64,000 nt of DNA from Allobosea lathyri (GTDB lineage: Bacteria > Pseudomonadota > Alphaproteobacteria > Rhizobiales > Beijerinckiaceae). The stretch lies in the NCBI RefSeq assembly GCF_900108245.1, contig NZ_FNUY01000017.1:1-64000 (forward strand), in the 5' to 3' direction. The notes below the pieces were generated by a model. The model did no database searches. It worked only from the letters and a program-made list of their open reading frames with translations, and had not been told where the DNA came from. Each line of letters starts with the position of its first letter. The first letter of the stretch is position 1. A program made the position numbers and the translations under genes. Shown piece after piece: positions 1 through 8,517 of the stretch.

Positions 1-383
1 GTGCAGAAATAGCGGCGCGGCGTCACGTCCGAGAGCACCTGGCCATCTCGGTCCTGGAAATGGGTGATGCTGATCATCGGTGCGCCCGAGCCCTCGGTAA
101 ACTCACGCCTGTGGCAATCCATGCAGCGGTTGGTGTTGAGCGTGAGTTGGTAGCCGTCGATCGAATGCGGGATCACAGGCGGCTGCTCGGGATAGTTGCG
201 CATCCGCCTGACGTCATCGACGATCGGGCGGCCGAGCGCGGGCACCCGTTCGAGCTCCATGGGCTGCGCGTTGCCGGTCACGCGCGGTACGATCCTGATC
301 GGCGCTCCGTCCTGCGAGAGCGCGCCGACGGTGAGGACGACGAAGGCTGCCAGGGCAGTTCCGAGAAGGGTCCAGGAGCGCAT
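1..383 (-). CDS. napB: NapB, small diheme cytochrome c subunit of periplasmic nitrate reductase (3' end outside window)
   Basis: Electron-transfer subunit that passes electrons from the NapC quinol dehydrogenase to NapA in the periplasm. The minus-strand frame from the ATG at 381-383 begins MRSWTLLGTALAAF, a typical signal peptide, and runs open to the window edge. One complete heme-binding motif, CMDCH, is visible at about residues 94-98; the Cys of the second CxxCH lies at the very edge and the rest is cut off. The LNTNRCMDCHRR context is characteristic of NapB. The gene starts 5 bp after the napA stop, so it is co-transcribed with napA. napC is expected just beyond the left edge but cannot be seen. 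Confidence 0.93.
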   Translation of the reverse strand, partial: MRSWTLLGTALAAFVVLTVGALSQDGAPIRIVPRVTGNAQPMELERVPALGRPIVDDVRRMRNYPEQPPVIPHSIDGYQLTLNTNRCMDCHRREFTEGSGAPMISITHFQDRDGQVLSDVTPRRYFC

Positions 384-388
384 CAGGC

Positions 389-2884
389 TCAGACCGCCAG
401 GATCTTGACCGCGCATTTCTTGAAATCCGTCTGCTTGGAGATGGGATCGGTGGCGTCGAGAGTGGTCTTGTTGATGAGCTGGCTGGCGTCGAACCACGGA
501 ACGAAGATCACGCCTGACGGCATGCGGTTGCGGCCTCGCGTTTCGACGCGGGTGCGCATCTCGCCGCGCCGCGAGATGATCCGGATTTCCGCGCCTTGGT
601 TGAGCCCGCGGTTGCGCGCGTCCTCGGGGTGCATGAAGCAGCGCGCACCGGGGAAGGCTTTGTAGAGCTCCGGCACGCGCATGGTCATCGAACCGGAGTG
701 CCAGTGTTCCAAGACGCGCCCGGTGACAAGCCACAGATCGTACTCGCCATCGGGCGATTCCGCCGGGGGCTCGTAGGGCACAGCTATGATGCGGGCCTTG
801 CCGTCCTTGTTGCCGTAGAACTCGACGCCTTTGCCAGCCTTGACGTACGGATCCAGGCCCTCGCGGTAGCGCCAGAGCGTCTCCTTTCCGTCGACAACCG
901 GCCAGCGCAGGCCGCGCACCTCGTGGTAGAGGTCGTAAGGTCCGAGATCGTGGCCATGGCCCCTGCCGAAAGTGGCATATTCCTCGAACAGCCCCTTATG
1001 GACATAGAAGCCGTATTGCTTTGATTCCTGGTTCTCGTAACCAGCTTCAATCTCGGAAAGCGGAAATTTGTCGACGTTGCCGTTGCGGTAAAGCACGTCA
1101 AACAAGGTCTTGCCGCGATAGTTCGGATTGGCCTCGAGAATCTCGGCCGGCCAGACCTCGTCGGTCGTGAAGCGCTTCGAGAATTCCATGAGCTGCCAGA
1201 GGTCGGAGCGGGCCTGGCCGGGCGCGTCGACGAGCTGGTGCCAGACATGGGTGCGCCGCTCGGCATTGCCATAGGCGCCCTCCTTCTCGACCCACATTGC
1301 GGCGGGCAGGATCAGGTCGGCGGCCATTGCCGTCACGGTCGGGTAGGCATCCGAGACGACGATGAAGTTCTCCGGGTTGCGATAGCCCGGATAGGTCTCG
1401 TTGCTGTTGTTGGGCGCGGCCTGGAGGTTGTTGTTGACCTGGATCCAGTAGAAATTCAGCTTGCCGTCCTTGAGCATGCGGTCCTGCTCGACGGCGTGGT
1501 AGCCCGGCTTCTCCGGGATGATGCCATGCGGAATTCGCCAGATTTCCTCGGCATGCTTGCGGTGTTCGGGGTTGGTCACCACCATGTCGGCCGGGAGGCG
1601 ATGGGCGAAGGTGCCGACCTCGCGCGCCGTGCCGCAGGCTGAGGGCTGGCCGGTCAGCGAGAACGGGCTGTTGCCGGGCTCAGAGATCTTACCCGTCAGC
1701 AGGTGCAGGTTATAGACCATCTGGTTCGCCCAGACGCCACGCACATGCTGGTTGAAGCCCATCGTCCAGAGCGACATAACCTTGCGCTTGGGATCGGCAT
1801 AGAGTTCGGCAAGCTGCTGCAGGAAGCCCGGCTCGACCCCGGTCAGGGCGGAGACCTTCTCCAGCGTGTAGTCTTTCACAAAGGCGGCGAAGGCTTCGAA
1901 GTCGATCGGAGTCGTGGCGGTGACGTCGGCGGCCTTGCGCGCTTTCATCTCGCGCGGATCGTCCGGACGGAGGCCATAGCCGATATCCGTGGCGCCCTTC
2001 AGGAAGGTGGTATGCTTGTCGACGAAATCCTTGTTCACCCGCCCGGTCGAGATGATGTGGTTGGCGATGTAGTTCAGGACCGCCAGGTCCGTGCCCGGCT
2101 TGAAGATGATCGGGATATCGGCGAGGTCCGAGCTGCGATGGGTGAAGGTCGAGAGCACCGCGACCTTCACATGCGGATGGCCGAGCCGACGGTCGGTCAA
2201 CCGGGTCCACAGGATAGGGTGCATCTCCGCCATGTTCGAGCCCCAGAGCACGAAGGCGTCGGCATGCTCGAAATCGTCATAGCAGCCCATCGGCTCGTCC
2301 ATGCCGAAGGTGCGCATGAAGGCGTACGCCGCCGAGGCCATGCAGTGACGGGCGTTCGGATCGAGGTTGTTGGAACGGAAGCCGGCCCGCATCAGCTTGG
2401 TCGCGGCATAGCCTTCGAAGATCGTCCACTGCCCGGAGCCGAACATGCCGAGCGCGGTCGGCCCCTTCGCCTTCAGCGTCTCCTTGGCCTTGGCGGCCAT
2501 AGTGTCGAAGGCCTCCTCCCAGGAGACCGGGGTGAACTCGCCGTCCTTGGCGTAAACGCCGTTCTTCTTGCGCAGCAGCGGCTGGGTCAGCCGGTCGCCG
2601 CCATACATGATCTTGGAGAGGAAATAGCCCTTGACGCAGTTGAGGCCACGGTTGACCTCGGCCTTAATGTCGCCATGGGTGGCGATCACGCGGCCTTCCT
2701 TGACGCCGACCATGACGCCGCAGCCCGTCCCGCAAAAGCGACACGGCGCCTTCGACCATTTGATCTGCAGCGCATCGACGCCGCCCGGCACGGGCTGGGC
2801 GCTGGCGGGGAAGCTGACGTGGGCGGCCAGGGCGGCGACGCCGGCAGCCTGCGCCTTGATTAGCTCGCGACGAGAGACCGTCAT
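389..2884 (-). CDS. napA: NapA, catalytic molybdopterin subunit of periplasmic nitrate reductase
   Basis: Reduces nitrate to nitrite in the periplasm using a bis-MGD molybdenum cofactor and one [4Fe-4S] cluster. The protein is 831 residues, the usual NapA length. It opens with a twin-arginine signal (SRRELIK, residues 4-10). The cluster cysteines are C48, C51, C55 and C83, and the Mo-ligating Cys is C181 in NARHCMAS. The frame is open further upstream, but I chose the ATG at 2884 because it gives the Tat signal and overlaps the napD stop by four bases (ATGA), a sign of translational coupling. The reading frame is intact. Nap systems serve denitrification, redox balancing or nitrate scavenging; the window does not show which applies here. 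Confidence 0.97.
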   Translation of the reverse strand: MTVSRRELIKAQAAGVAALAAHVSFPASAQPVPGGVDALQIKWSKAPCRFCGTGCGVMVGVKEGRVIATHGDIKAEVNRGLNCVKGYFLSKIMYGGDRLTQPLLRKKNGVYAKDGEFTPVSWEEAFDTMAAKAKETLKAKGPTALGMFGSGQWTIFEGYAATKLMRAGFRSNNLDPNARHCMASAAYAFMRTFGMDEPMGCYDDFEHADAFVLWGSNMAEMHPILWTRLTDRRLGHPHVKVAVLSTFTHRSSDLADIPIIFKPGTDLAVLNYIANHIISTGRVNKDFVDKHTTFLKGATDIGYGLRPDDPREMKARKAADVTATTPIDFEAFAAFVKDYTLEKVSALTGVEPGFLQQLAELYADPKRKVMSLWTMGFNQHVRGVWANQMVYNLHLLTGKISEPGNSPFSLTGQPSACGTAREVGTFAHRLPADMVVTNPEHRKHAEEIWRIPHGIIPEKPGYHAVEQDRMLKDGKLNFYWIQVNNNLQAAPNNSNETYPGYRNPENFIVVSDAYPTVTAMAADLILPAAMWVEKEGAYGNAERRTHVWHQLVDAPGQARSDLWQLMEFSKRFTTDEVWPAEILEANPNYRGKTLFDVLYRNGNVDKFPLSEIEAGYENQESKQYGFYVHKGLFEEYATFGRGHGHDLGPYDLYHEVRGLRWPVVDGKETLWRYREGLDPYVKAGKGVEFYGNKDGKARIIAVPYEPPAESPDGEYDLWLVTGRVLEHWHSGSMTMRVPELYKAFPGARCFMHPEDARNRGLNQGAEIRIISRRGEMRTRVETRGRNRMPSGVIFVPWFDASQLINKTTLDATDPISKQTDFKKCAVKILAV

Positions 2885-3228
2885 CGGTCGCCTCCGTGGT
2901 CGTTCAGGGGTTCGATCTGCTCGAAGACGAGATTGGCCGAGAAGACACGGTCCATCAGCGCCATTTCCGTCAGGCGGCTGCCGATATCGCCATTGTTCTC
3001 GCTTTCCATCACGACGATGATCTTCGTGCCCTCGATGCCGTGGATCTCCGTGCCCGGCATCTCCGCAATGCAGCGGGCCACCTCCGGGCAATCCTCGGCA
3101 CGAGCCGTCACGACGGCGCTGGCGATATAAAGAAAGCGTGCGGAACCAGCTTGCCCGGTTCCCTCATCGGACGCGATGCGTCCTTTGAGAAAGTCGCGCC
3201 GGTCGATGCGATGCTCGTGCGCGGACAT
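2881..3228 (-). CDS. napD: NapD, cytoplasmic NapA maturation chaperone
   Basis: NapD binds the NapA Tat signal peptide and holds back export until the cofactor is inserted. The 115-residue protein has a NapD core from about residue 32 (FLYIASAVVTARAE) with the typical GTEIHGIEGTKIIVVMES ferredoxin-like segment. It is longer than the roughly 85-95 residues of classical NapD because of a 30-residue N-terminal extension containing RRDFLKG, which itself looks like a twin-arginine motif but has no hydrophobic stretch after it. It lies between napE (10 bp upstream) and napA (4-bp overlap). No napF was found, so the operon order is napE-D-A-B. Confidence 0.92.
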   Translation of the reverse strand: MSAHEHRIDRRDFLKGRIASDEGTGQAGSARFLYIASAVVTARAEDCPEVARCIAEMPGTEIHGIEGTKIIVVMESENNGDIGSRLTEMALMDRVFSANLVFEQIEPLNDHGGDR

Positions 3229-3237
3229 GGGGCGGCC

Positions 3238-3426
3238 TTAATGCGGAGGGCCGGGAGGACCGAGAACGACCTGCGACATCCAGACAAGGAAGCCGTAGCC
3301 GCCAACGATTCCGACAGCGATGATGGGCCAGATCAGGACAGCCAGAACAAGAAAGGCAGCGATTTCCGATCGCCGCGTCGGCCTGTCGTCAGCTTCAGGG
3401 ACGCCAGAGCCCGCTGTCTCCGTCAT
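3238..3426 (-). CDS. napE: NapE, small membrane protein of the nap operon
   Basis: A 62-residue protein with one transmembrane helix (about residues 23-50) and the NapE-typical end VGGYGFLVWM followed by GPPGPP. The function of NapE is not established; it is a common first gene of nap operons in alphaproteobacteria. Two consecutive ATG codons occur at 3429 and 3426 after a purine-rich AAGGAAGAG. I chose the second because it has better spacing; the first would add one Met. napE is the promoter-proximal gene here, so the nap promoter should lie in the region upstream (higher coordinates). Confidence 0.85.
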   Translation of the reverse strand: MTETAGSGVPEADDRPTRRSEIAAFLVLAVLIWPIIAVGIVGGYGFLVWMSQVVLGPPGPPH

Positions 3427-3559
3427 CATCTCTTCCTTTAGGCCGCCCCAACGATCACTTACTGTACTGAGCCATTTAGAGATTGAGGAAAGAGAATAAG
3501 GGTTCGGCGGTCCTTGTCCATGCCTCCTATGCCAGTGAGACGTGCAACAGGCATCGTCT

Positions 3560-3573
3560 TTGACATGGCGCAA
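3560..3573 (-). promoter_or_regulatory. Weak FNR/NNR-like site upstream of napE
   Basis: TTGAC-N4-CGCAA matches the FNR/NNR consensus (TTGAT-N4-ATCAA) at 7 of 10 positions, with the outer TTG and CAA conserved. Its centre is about 140 bp from the napE start. nap genes are often controlled by FNR-family regulators, which is the reason to note it. The match is weak and may be chance. Confidence 0.25.
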
Positions 3574-4481
3574 ATCCGATCGAACGGATGCAATATGTCG
3601 ATCGGTCATGGCGTCGTACTTGCATGTCCGTGCTGGTCATTTTCCGCCGGCTGAGCGGGGCAATCCTGACGGCAATGACCAGTGATCCCAATTTTCTGCG
3701 CGGATTGCCTCCGTTCGCGGCCCTCCGCTCTGAGGCAGAATCTCCAGGGTGTCTGATGAGGGCCAGCATTCGCGCCTTGCTGCCCGGACAATCGGAATTC
3801 CCGAAAGCGGACCAAACCCTCCCCGGCGGGCCATCTTTGGGCTTGCTGGCCACGCGCCGCCGATGTCTCAGATGGGTCGGTCGAAAGCGGACATCGGCCG
3901 CCGCCGACCGGATCGGGGTCCGCCGGAACAGCCCCCGTCACCGCGCTGTCATATATCCGCACCCTTCGTAATCTTCCGTTCTTTTGGCTAGGTGACGTTC
4001 CTCTAAGCCGACCGAAGGGGCTGGGTCGCGCCATAACCAGACATTGGAGCTTCGCCCTGAAGCGGACGTTCGCATGGCGGACGAGAGGTCTGTTGGCGAC
4101 CCAAGTGAGACCTTCGCGGCAGAGCGCAGTAGGGGGAAAGATGGCCCTCAGCAGAAGTCGAGACGTCTGCTTTCCGGCAGGTTGGGATAACGCTCAGTCC
4201 GCGTGCTGAGCAAGGCAGACAGCGGCGCAGTGAGTAGGGCTTGATCCAGCCGGGATTCGACACGGCTGCGCGCGCGGCGGAGGTAAGCCACCGCATTTTA
4301 TTCAGGCTGTTCGACTCGGGAGAAGCGTCCTCTTGCTTCAGTCGTAGGATTCCCGTCCTCGCCGAGTGGTATTCGATGACGGCGTTTTCGATGCTAGCCA
4401 TCTTGCTTAGAATCGGGCGCCTGGGACACACCTAAGAATGCAATCGGGGGAGATTCTGCAGCGCACCCAAGCTGCTTGGCA
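3574..4481. other. Long intergenic stretch without a supported gene
   Basis: About 900 bp between the nap operon and the glycosyltransferase gene. Open frames here lack credible start sites and recognisable sequence. Short motifs of the type GAAAGCGGAC recur at about 3795, 3882 and 4059, resembling debris of dispersed intergenic repeats. A perfect 8-bp-arm inverted repeat, CTTGGCAT-T-ATGCCAAG, lies at 4475-4491 across the stop codon of the next gene and may form a hairpin at its 3' end, but no T-tract follows it. Confidence 0.4.
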
Positions 4482-5510
4482 TTATGCCAAGAGTGACCGG
4501 TAGAGCTGCCAGTATCGATCCGCCATGCGGTCCACCGTAAAGCGCGCGGCGACTGAGGCTCGGCAGGCGGCGCGATCGAGATCTCCGATACGGCCGATCG
4601 CGTCCACGGCTTCATCGAGATTGTCGACCAGAAAGCCGGTCACACCATGCTCGATCAGCTCCGGCATCGAGCCGCGTCTGGAGGCGATGACCGGCGTGCC
4701 GCAGGCTAGCGCCTCCACCACCGACAGCCCGAACGGCTCGTCGAAATTGACGAGATGAAGCAGTGCCCGTGCCGATCCCAGCGCCTTTGTGCGAGCCTCG
4801 CCGCCGACCGGGCCCAGATAGGCCACCGAACGGCCATCGAGCGCAGGGACGACCTGCTCGTTGTGGTAGCCCTGATCCTGAACGATGCCGGCCATGACCA
4901 GTCGCCGCCCGGCCCGACGGGCCGCGGCGATCGCGTCCGCGGCGCCCTTGTCGGGATGGATGCGGCCGAAGAAGAGCAGGTCTTCGCTGCCATCGGCATC
5001 GAAGGGAAAATCCTCCAGCCTGATCCCGTGATGGATCGTCGCCGCATAGCGCAAATCCGGATGCCGATCGGCATCGCTGATCGCGACATAGTGGACGCGA
5101 TCCTCATAGGCCTTGAAGGCTGGCAGGATGCGGTCCGAGGAGAAGCCATGGATCGTCGTCACCACCGGCGTCTCGACCAGCCGCGAGAAGGCGAGCGGCA
5201 CGAAATCCGCCTGATTGTGAATGAGATCGAACTCGCCCGCGCGCTCAAAGACATGGGCGACATGGAGCATCTCCCAGACCTTGGCGTCGATCGTGGGGTC
5301 TTCGGAATAGGGCGCCGGGCAGACCCCGGCCAGCGTTCCCGCCGTCCGGCTGTCCTTGGTGGCGAAGAGCGTGACGTCGAGGCCGCGCGCGACCAGCGCC
5401 TCGGTCAAGAGGCTCGTCACGAGCTCCCAGGGTCCGTAATGGCGCGGCGGGGTGCGCCAGGAGATTGGCGCCAGCATGGCGATGCGCAAGGGAGCGTCCT
5501 TTCCGGGCAT
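4482..5510 (-). CDS. GT4-family glycosyltransferase
   Basis: A 342-residue GT-B fold enzyme that probably moves a hexose from a nucleotide sugar to an acceptor in the cytoplasm. The N-terminal domain has the DxxHN-type segment FDLIHNQADFVPL. The C-terminal domain has the retaining-GT4 EX7E motif EPFGLSVVE followed by ACGTPVIASRRGSMPELI. Length and layout fit the GT4 family of MshA and sucrose-synthase-like enzymes. It starts 4 bp after the stop of the GH13 gene, so the two form an operon. The sugar and acceptor cannot be read from sequence. Pairing with a glucosidase suggests glucan, trehalose or glucosylglycerate-type metabolism. Confidence 0.85.
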   Translation of the reverse strand: MPGKDAPLRIAMLAPISWRTPPRHYGPWELVTSLLTEALVARGLDVTLFATKDSRTAGTLAGVCPAPYSEDPTIDAKVWEMLHVAHVFERAGEFDLIHNQADFVPLAFSRLVETPVVTTIHGFSSDRILPAFKAYEDRVHYVAISDADRHPDLRYAATIHHGIRLEDFPFDADGSEDLLFFGRIHPDKGAADAIAAARRAGRRLVMAGIVQDQGYHNEQVVPALDGRSVAYLGPVGGEARTKALGSARALLHLVNFDEPFGLSVVEALACGTPVIASRRGSMPELIEHGVTGFLVDNLDEAVDAIGRIGDLDRAACRASVAARFTVDRMADRYWQLYRSLLA

Positions 5511-5514
5511 GCGA

Positions 5515-7149
5515 TCAGGCGGCGAGGATCACGCCCTCATCCCCCCGCAGCAGCAGCACATTGTTTTCGATCACGAGCGATTCAGCACTCGTCGACAGCA
5601 GCAACCGCCAATCACTCGGCGATTCCGGCAATTCCAGGCGCTGCGATTGCCCACTGAGATTGAGCGCCACGACCAGTCGTTGCGCCCCGTGCCGGCGTTC
5701 ATAGGCGAGCACATCTTCCTCGGAGTCCAGCAGCATGAAATCACCGATCGCCAGGGCCGGATGGGCACGCCTGACAGTCAGCAGGCGGCGATAGAGCGTC
5801 AGGAGGGAGGCGGGGTCCTCAGCCATGACCGCCACGTTGCGCACAGGCCAATCGGCATTCAGCGGCAGCCAGGGCGATGCCGTGCTGAAGCCGGCATTTG
5901 CGCTTGCCTCCCCATGCACGCTTGCCTCCCCATTCACGCCTGCCTCCCATGGCATCGGCGTCCGGACCGGATCGCGGCCCAGACCGAGCCCGGGCTCGCG
6001 GAGTTCCCGAGGGTCCTGAACCTGGGCGGGCGGGATCTGGACATCGCTCAGGCCCAGCTCGTCGCCGTAATAGAGGGTGGGCGTTCCCCTTAGCGTCAGC
6101 AACAGCATCGCGGCGATACGAGACTGGGCCTCTCCGCGCTTGCTGGCGATGCGCGGCCGGTCATGATTGCCGAGCACCCAGTTCGGCCATCCATCCGGCG
6201 GAAGCGCCGCCTCATAATCGGCGATCAGCCTTGCAAGCGCAGGCGCCTGCCATGGCGCATCGATGAGCTGGAAATTGAAGGGCAGGTGCAGCTCGCGCCG
6301 CTCACCGCCGTAATAGGACATCAGGCGATCGACCGGCAGATAGATCTCGCCGATCAGCACGCGCTCGCCTTCGCCTCTTGTCCCATACTCATCGGCGATG
6401 GCGCGCATCTCTGCAGCGATTGCATGGATTTCGGGTTGGTCGGTCGAGTGAAGCTGCAACAGGCGATGCATATCGCCCATTTCGGGCCGATAGGCGGGAT
6501 TGAGTGGGTTGTCTGGAAAATCGGCTGCCTTGACCATGTGCCAGAGCACGTCGATGCGGAAGCCGTCCACGCCGCGGTCGAACCAGAAACGTATGACCTC
6601 GTACATGGCCAACTGCACGGCCGGATTGCGCCAGTTGAGGTCCGGCTGCTCTTTCAGGAAGGCGTGGTAATAGTACTGACCGGTGGGCTCGTCCCACTCC
6701 CAGGCCGAGCCGCCGAAATCGCTGATCCAGTTGTTGGGCGGCCCGCCATCGGGAGCCGGGTCGCGCCAAATGTACCAGTCCCGTCTCGGATGATCGCGCG
6801 AGGACCGGCTCTCGACGAACCAGGGATGATGGTCGGAGCTGTGGTTTGGCACGAAATCGAGCACGAGCTTCAGGCCGCGCGCATGGATCTGCGCCAACAG
6901 ATCGTCAAAATCGGCAAGCGTGCCGAAGCGCGGATCGACATTGCAATAATCGGCAACGTCATAGCCGAAATCGGCCATGGGCGAGGGATAGATCGGTGAG
7001 ATCCATATCGTGTCCATGCCGAGATCGGCGAGATAGTCGAGCCGCTGCGCAATGCCCGCGAGGTCGCCTATGCCGTCGCCATTCGTATCCTGAAAGGAGC
7101 GCGGGTAAATCTGGTAGATCACGGCCGCCTGCCACCAGCGTGCGATCAT
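5515..7149 (-). CDS. GH13 alpha-glucosidase / oligo-1,6-glucosidase-type enzyme
   Basis: Glycoside hydrolase with a TIM barrel, most like the alpha-glucosidase and oligo-1,6-glucosidase subfamilies (opening AAVIYQIYPRSFQDTNGDG). Numbering from the ATG at 7149, the nucleophile is D200 in GFRIDV, the acid/base E268 in LIGEIY, and the transition-state Asp D330 in LGNHD. No signal peptide is seen, so it is cytoplasmic. The frame stays open upstream to an ATG at 7203, but conserved sequence begins only at the chosen start, and neither start has a strong ribosome-binding site. After the conserved RTPMPWE there is an in-frame Gly-Glu-Ala-Ser repeat insertion of about 14 residues before AGFS. It is co-transcribed with the GT4 gene. 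Trehalose synthase is an alternative but less likely on length (544 residues). Confidence 0.85.
   Translation of the reverse strand: MIARWWQAAVIYQIYPRSFQDTNGDGIGDLAGIAQRLDYLADLGMDTIWISPIYPSPMADFGYDVADYCNVDPRFGTLADFDDLLAQIHARGLKLVLDFVPNHSSDHHPWFVESRSSRDHPRRDWYIWRDPAPDGGPPNNWISDFGGSAWEWDEPTGQYYYHAFLKEQPDLNWRNPAVQLAMYEVIRFWFDRGVDGFRIDVLWHMVKAADFPDNPLNPAYRPEMGDMHRLLQLHSTDQPEIHAIAAEMRAIADEYGTRGEGERVLIGEIYLPVDRLMSYYGGERRELHLPFNFQLIDAPWQAPALARLIADYEAALPPDGWPNWVLGNHDRPRIASKRGEAQSRIAAMLLLTLRGTPTLYYGDELGLSDVQIPPAQVQDPRELREPGLGLGRDPVRTPMPWEAGVNGEASVHGEASANAGFSTASPWLPLNADWPVRNVAVMAEDPASLLTLYRRLLTVRRAHPALAIGDFMLLDSEEDVLAYERRHGAQRLVVALNLSGQSQRLELPESPSDWRLLLSTSAESLVIENNVLLLRGDEGVILAA
5901..5952 (-). repeat. 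18-bp tandem repeat inside the GH13 gene
   Basis: Two near-identical 18-bp units (5901-5918 and 5919-5936, starting CGCTTGCCTCCCCAT) and a degenerate third encode the repeated GEAS segment of the GH13 enzyme. The unit is a multiple of three, so copy-number change would keep the frame. Confidence 0.75.
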
Positions 7150-7347
7150 GCGGATCGGAGCTCGATCGGGCGGACAACCATGGCTGACGCCTCCTGCTTC
7201 CAAAGCCTGCGACGAGAGAATTTTCTAGGAATACCGGTGAAGAACCGTCGAATTTAGCGCCAGATCGTAGATGGTTGATCTTATATTTATCAGGTCGGTC
7301 GATATTACTATCGTAATTCGCGCCAACGCAGCGCCTGCATTCGCATC

Positions 7348-7372
7348 GGAACAAATATACGGCGACCGCGTT
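7348..7372 (+). promoter_or_regulatory. EcfG-type general stress promoter
   Basis: GGAAC (7348-7352), a 16-bp spacer and CGTT (7369-7372). This is an exact match to the alphaproteobacterial EcfG/RpoE2 promoter layout. It faces the small gene on the plus strand just downstream. The same geometry recurs at four other places in the window. Confidence 0.7.
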
Positions 7373-7380
7373 ATTTATGA

Positions 7381-7671
7381 ATGACTATTGTAGCACGCAA
7401 GAAAATCGGCGCCCCTGAAATGTCCGGCTCCGCCCCGGTGACGGTGCGGGAAATCTCGCCTTTGCATCACGACATGGATTTGTCGCTCCCGACCCATGCG
7501 CCCGATAATGTCACCCGAAAGAGCCAGCAGCTGAAAGTCCGGGCAGCCGCTGGCCGCCAGATCGATAAGGCACTCGCCAAGATGCCGGCTTCGGACGCGA
7601 CAAAAGCCTCGCGCAAGGCCAAACTCATCGATCTGCCGGAGGGCACTCCGCCCAAGCGGAGCCTCGCCTAA
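7381..7671 (+). CDS. Small hypothetical protein downstream of an EcfG-type promoter
   Basis: A 96-residue basic protein that I do not recognise. It has no membrane segment or signal peptide and is rich in Lys, Ala and Pro, with a KASRKAKLIDLPEGTPPKRS tail. A minus-strand frame overlaps it (7375-7722). I prefer the plus strand because an exact EcfG-type promoter ends 8 bp upstream. With that promoter, transcription would begin near 7378, leaving almost no leader for the ATG at 7381. The ATG at 7420 (83 residues, MSGSAPVTVRE) may therefore be the true start; neither has a clear Shine-Dalgarno. Function unknown; a stress-induced role is inferred from the promoter only. Confidence 0.45.
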   Translation: MTIVARKKIGAPEMSGSAPVTVREISPLHHDMDLSLPTHAPDNVTRKSQQLKVRAAAGRQIDKALAKMPASDATKASRKAKLIDLPEGTPPKRSLA

Positions 7672-7797
7672 CCAATCCCTGCCAAACGAAATCTCCAAAA
7701 GGTCGGTGAGCAGCCAGCGCAATCCATCGCTCTTGAGGTTCAGGTCGGGCTCACCCAGAAAAAACGCACTATGCCGGTTGCGTTTACTCGGGCGCTT

Positions 7798-7932
7798 TTA
7801 CTTGGGCGCTTTCGGCTTTGGCAAAGCAGCTTCGCCAGCCGCGCGGTCGAGCGCCTCCTTGTTCAGCCGTAGCTCCTTCAGCCTCGCGGTGTTGGCATCG
7901 CGCGCCTGATTGGCGGTATCGGTTTCCGACAT
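7798..7932 (-). CDS. Small hypothetical protein (44 aa)
   Basis: A short, highly charged protein, MSETDTANQARDANTAR at its start and a PKPKAPK tail, with no membrane segment. I place the start at 7932 because GAGG lies 7 bp upstream; the open frame continues 20 codons further without a better site. Just beyond the stop, the C-terminal coding segment is repeated almost exactly (TTTACTCGGGCGC next to TTTACTTGGGCGC), a small tandem duplication. Function unknown. Composition suggests a soluble, partly helical protein. Confidence 0.5.
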   Translation of the reverse strand: MSETDTANQARDANTARLKELRLNKEALDRAAGEAALPKPKAPK

Positions 7933-8077
7933 CACACGGCCTCGCGGCGGGGATTGGGTTTGCGTCTTGAGGAATGCTGCCTCAGCCTGCACGCGGGATT
8001 TCGAGTTCTCGACCAGGTGCTCATCTCCGAGTTGATACCAGCCTCAACGGCCCATGATGCAACAATGGGCCGGATAC

Positions 8078-8105
8078 GAAAAAGGCCAGGTTTAAACCTG
8101 GCCTT
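8078..8105 (-). terminator. Rho-independent terminator of the cold-shock gene
   Basis: A perfect palindrome with arms AAGGCCAGGTTT and AAACCTGGCCTT (8082-8105) is followed on the minus strand by a T-run. It lies 62 bp past the cspA stop. A second inverted repeat (GGCCCAT...ATGGGCC, about 8048-8073) follows immediately and may back it up. Confidence 0.8.
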
Positions 8106-8167
8106 CCCTGTTCATCCTCGCAGTCGATGCCAGTACATCCGTGGTCATCGGCGAAGTTGAATATCGA

Positions 8168-8377
8168 TCACGCAGCCTGCAGCTGCTCGGCGGCCAATTT
8201 GCCGGACTTGTTGTCCTTGACCATTTCATAGCTGAGCTTCTGGCCTTCCACGACCTCGCGCATTCCGGCGCGCTCGACGGCGGAGATATGGACGAAGACG
8301 TCCTGACTGCCGTCATCGGGCTGGATGAAGCCGAAGCCCTTGGTGGAATTGAACCATTTCACTGTGCCGGTGGCCAT
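8168..8377 (-). CDS. cspA: CspA-family cold-shock protein
   Basis: A 69-residue single cold-shock domain that binds single-stranded RNA and DNA and melts RNA structure. The RNP1 motif KGFGFI and RNP2 motif VFVHISA are intact, and the N-terminus MATGTVKWFN is typical. The start at 8377 follows a strong GAGGAG. The upstream frame is open but not conserved. The gene is monocistronic: it has its own likely promoter about 140 bp upstream, a leader typical of csp genes, and a strong terminator downstream. Whether it is cold-inducible cannot be told, because alphaproteobacteria carry several csp paralogues with different controls. Confidence 0.95.
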   Translation of the reverse strand: MATGTVKWFNSTKGFGFIQPDDGSQDVFVHISAVERAGMREVVEGQKLSYEMVKDNKSGKLAAEQLQAA

Positions 8378-8517
8378 GGTGAACTCTCCTCTTGATAATA
8401 TTCGTCGGCCGCTGCGCGAATGCACGACGGGATCAGCACGATTTCGAAAGGGAGTTCGTCAAAGGCGCGTTGAAGCGCGAAAAAACAACAGCCAACCAAA
8501 CAAATATCGGCAAAGTC

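Noticed and set aside
1238..2863. Long plus-strand frames opposite napA
   Set aside because: Antisense shadows of a strongly conserved gene; the same holds for the many long frames opposite other genes in this high-GC window.
3606..4034. Second long open frame in the same gap
   Set aside because: Arg/Pro/Gly-rich translation typical of non-coding GC-rich DNA, overlapping other open frames.
4003..4431. Minus-strand 142-codon open frame in the gap after the nap operon
   Set aside because: Composition and lack of recognisable sequence suggest chance in GC-rich DNA; no start signal.
7375..7722. Minus-strand frame opposite the small stress gene
   Set aside because: No promoter or ribosome-binding site on that strand, whereas the plus strand has an exact EcfG-type promoter.
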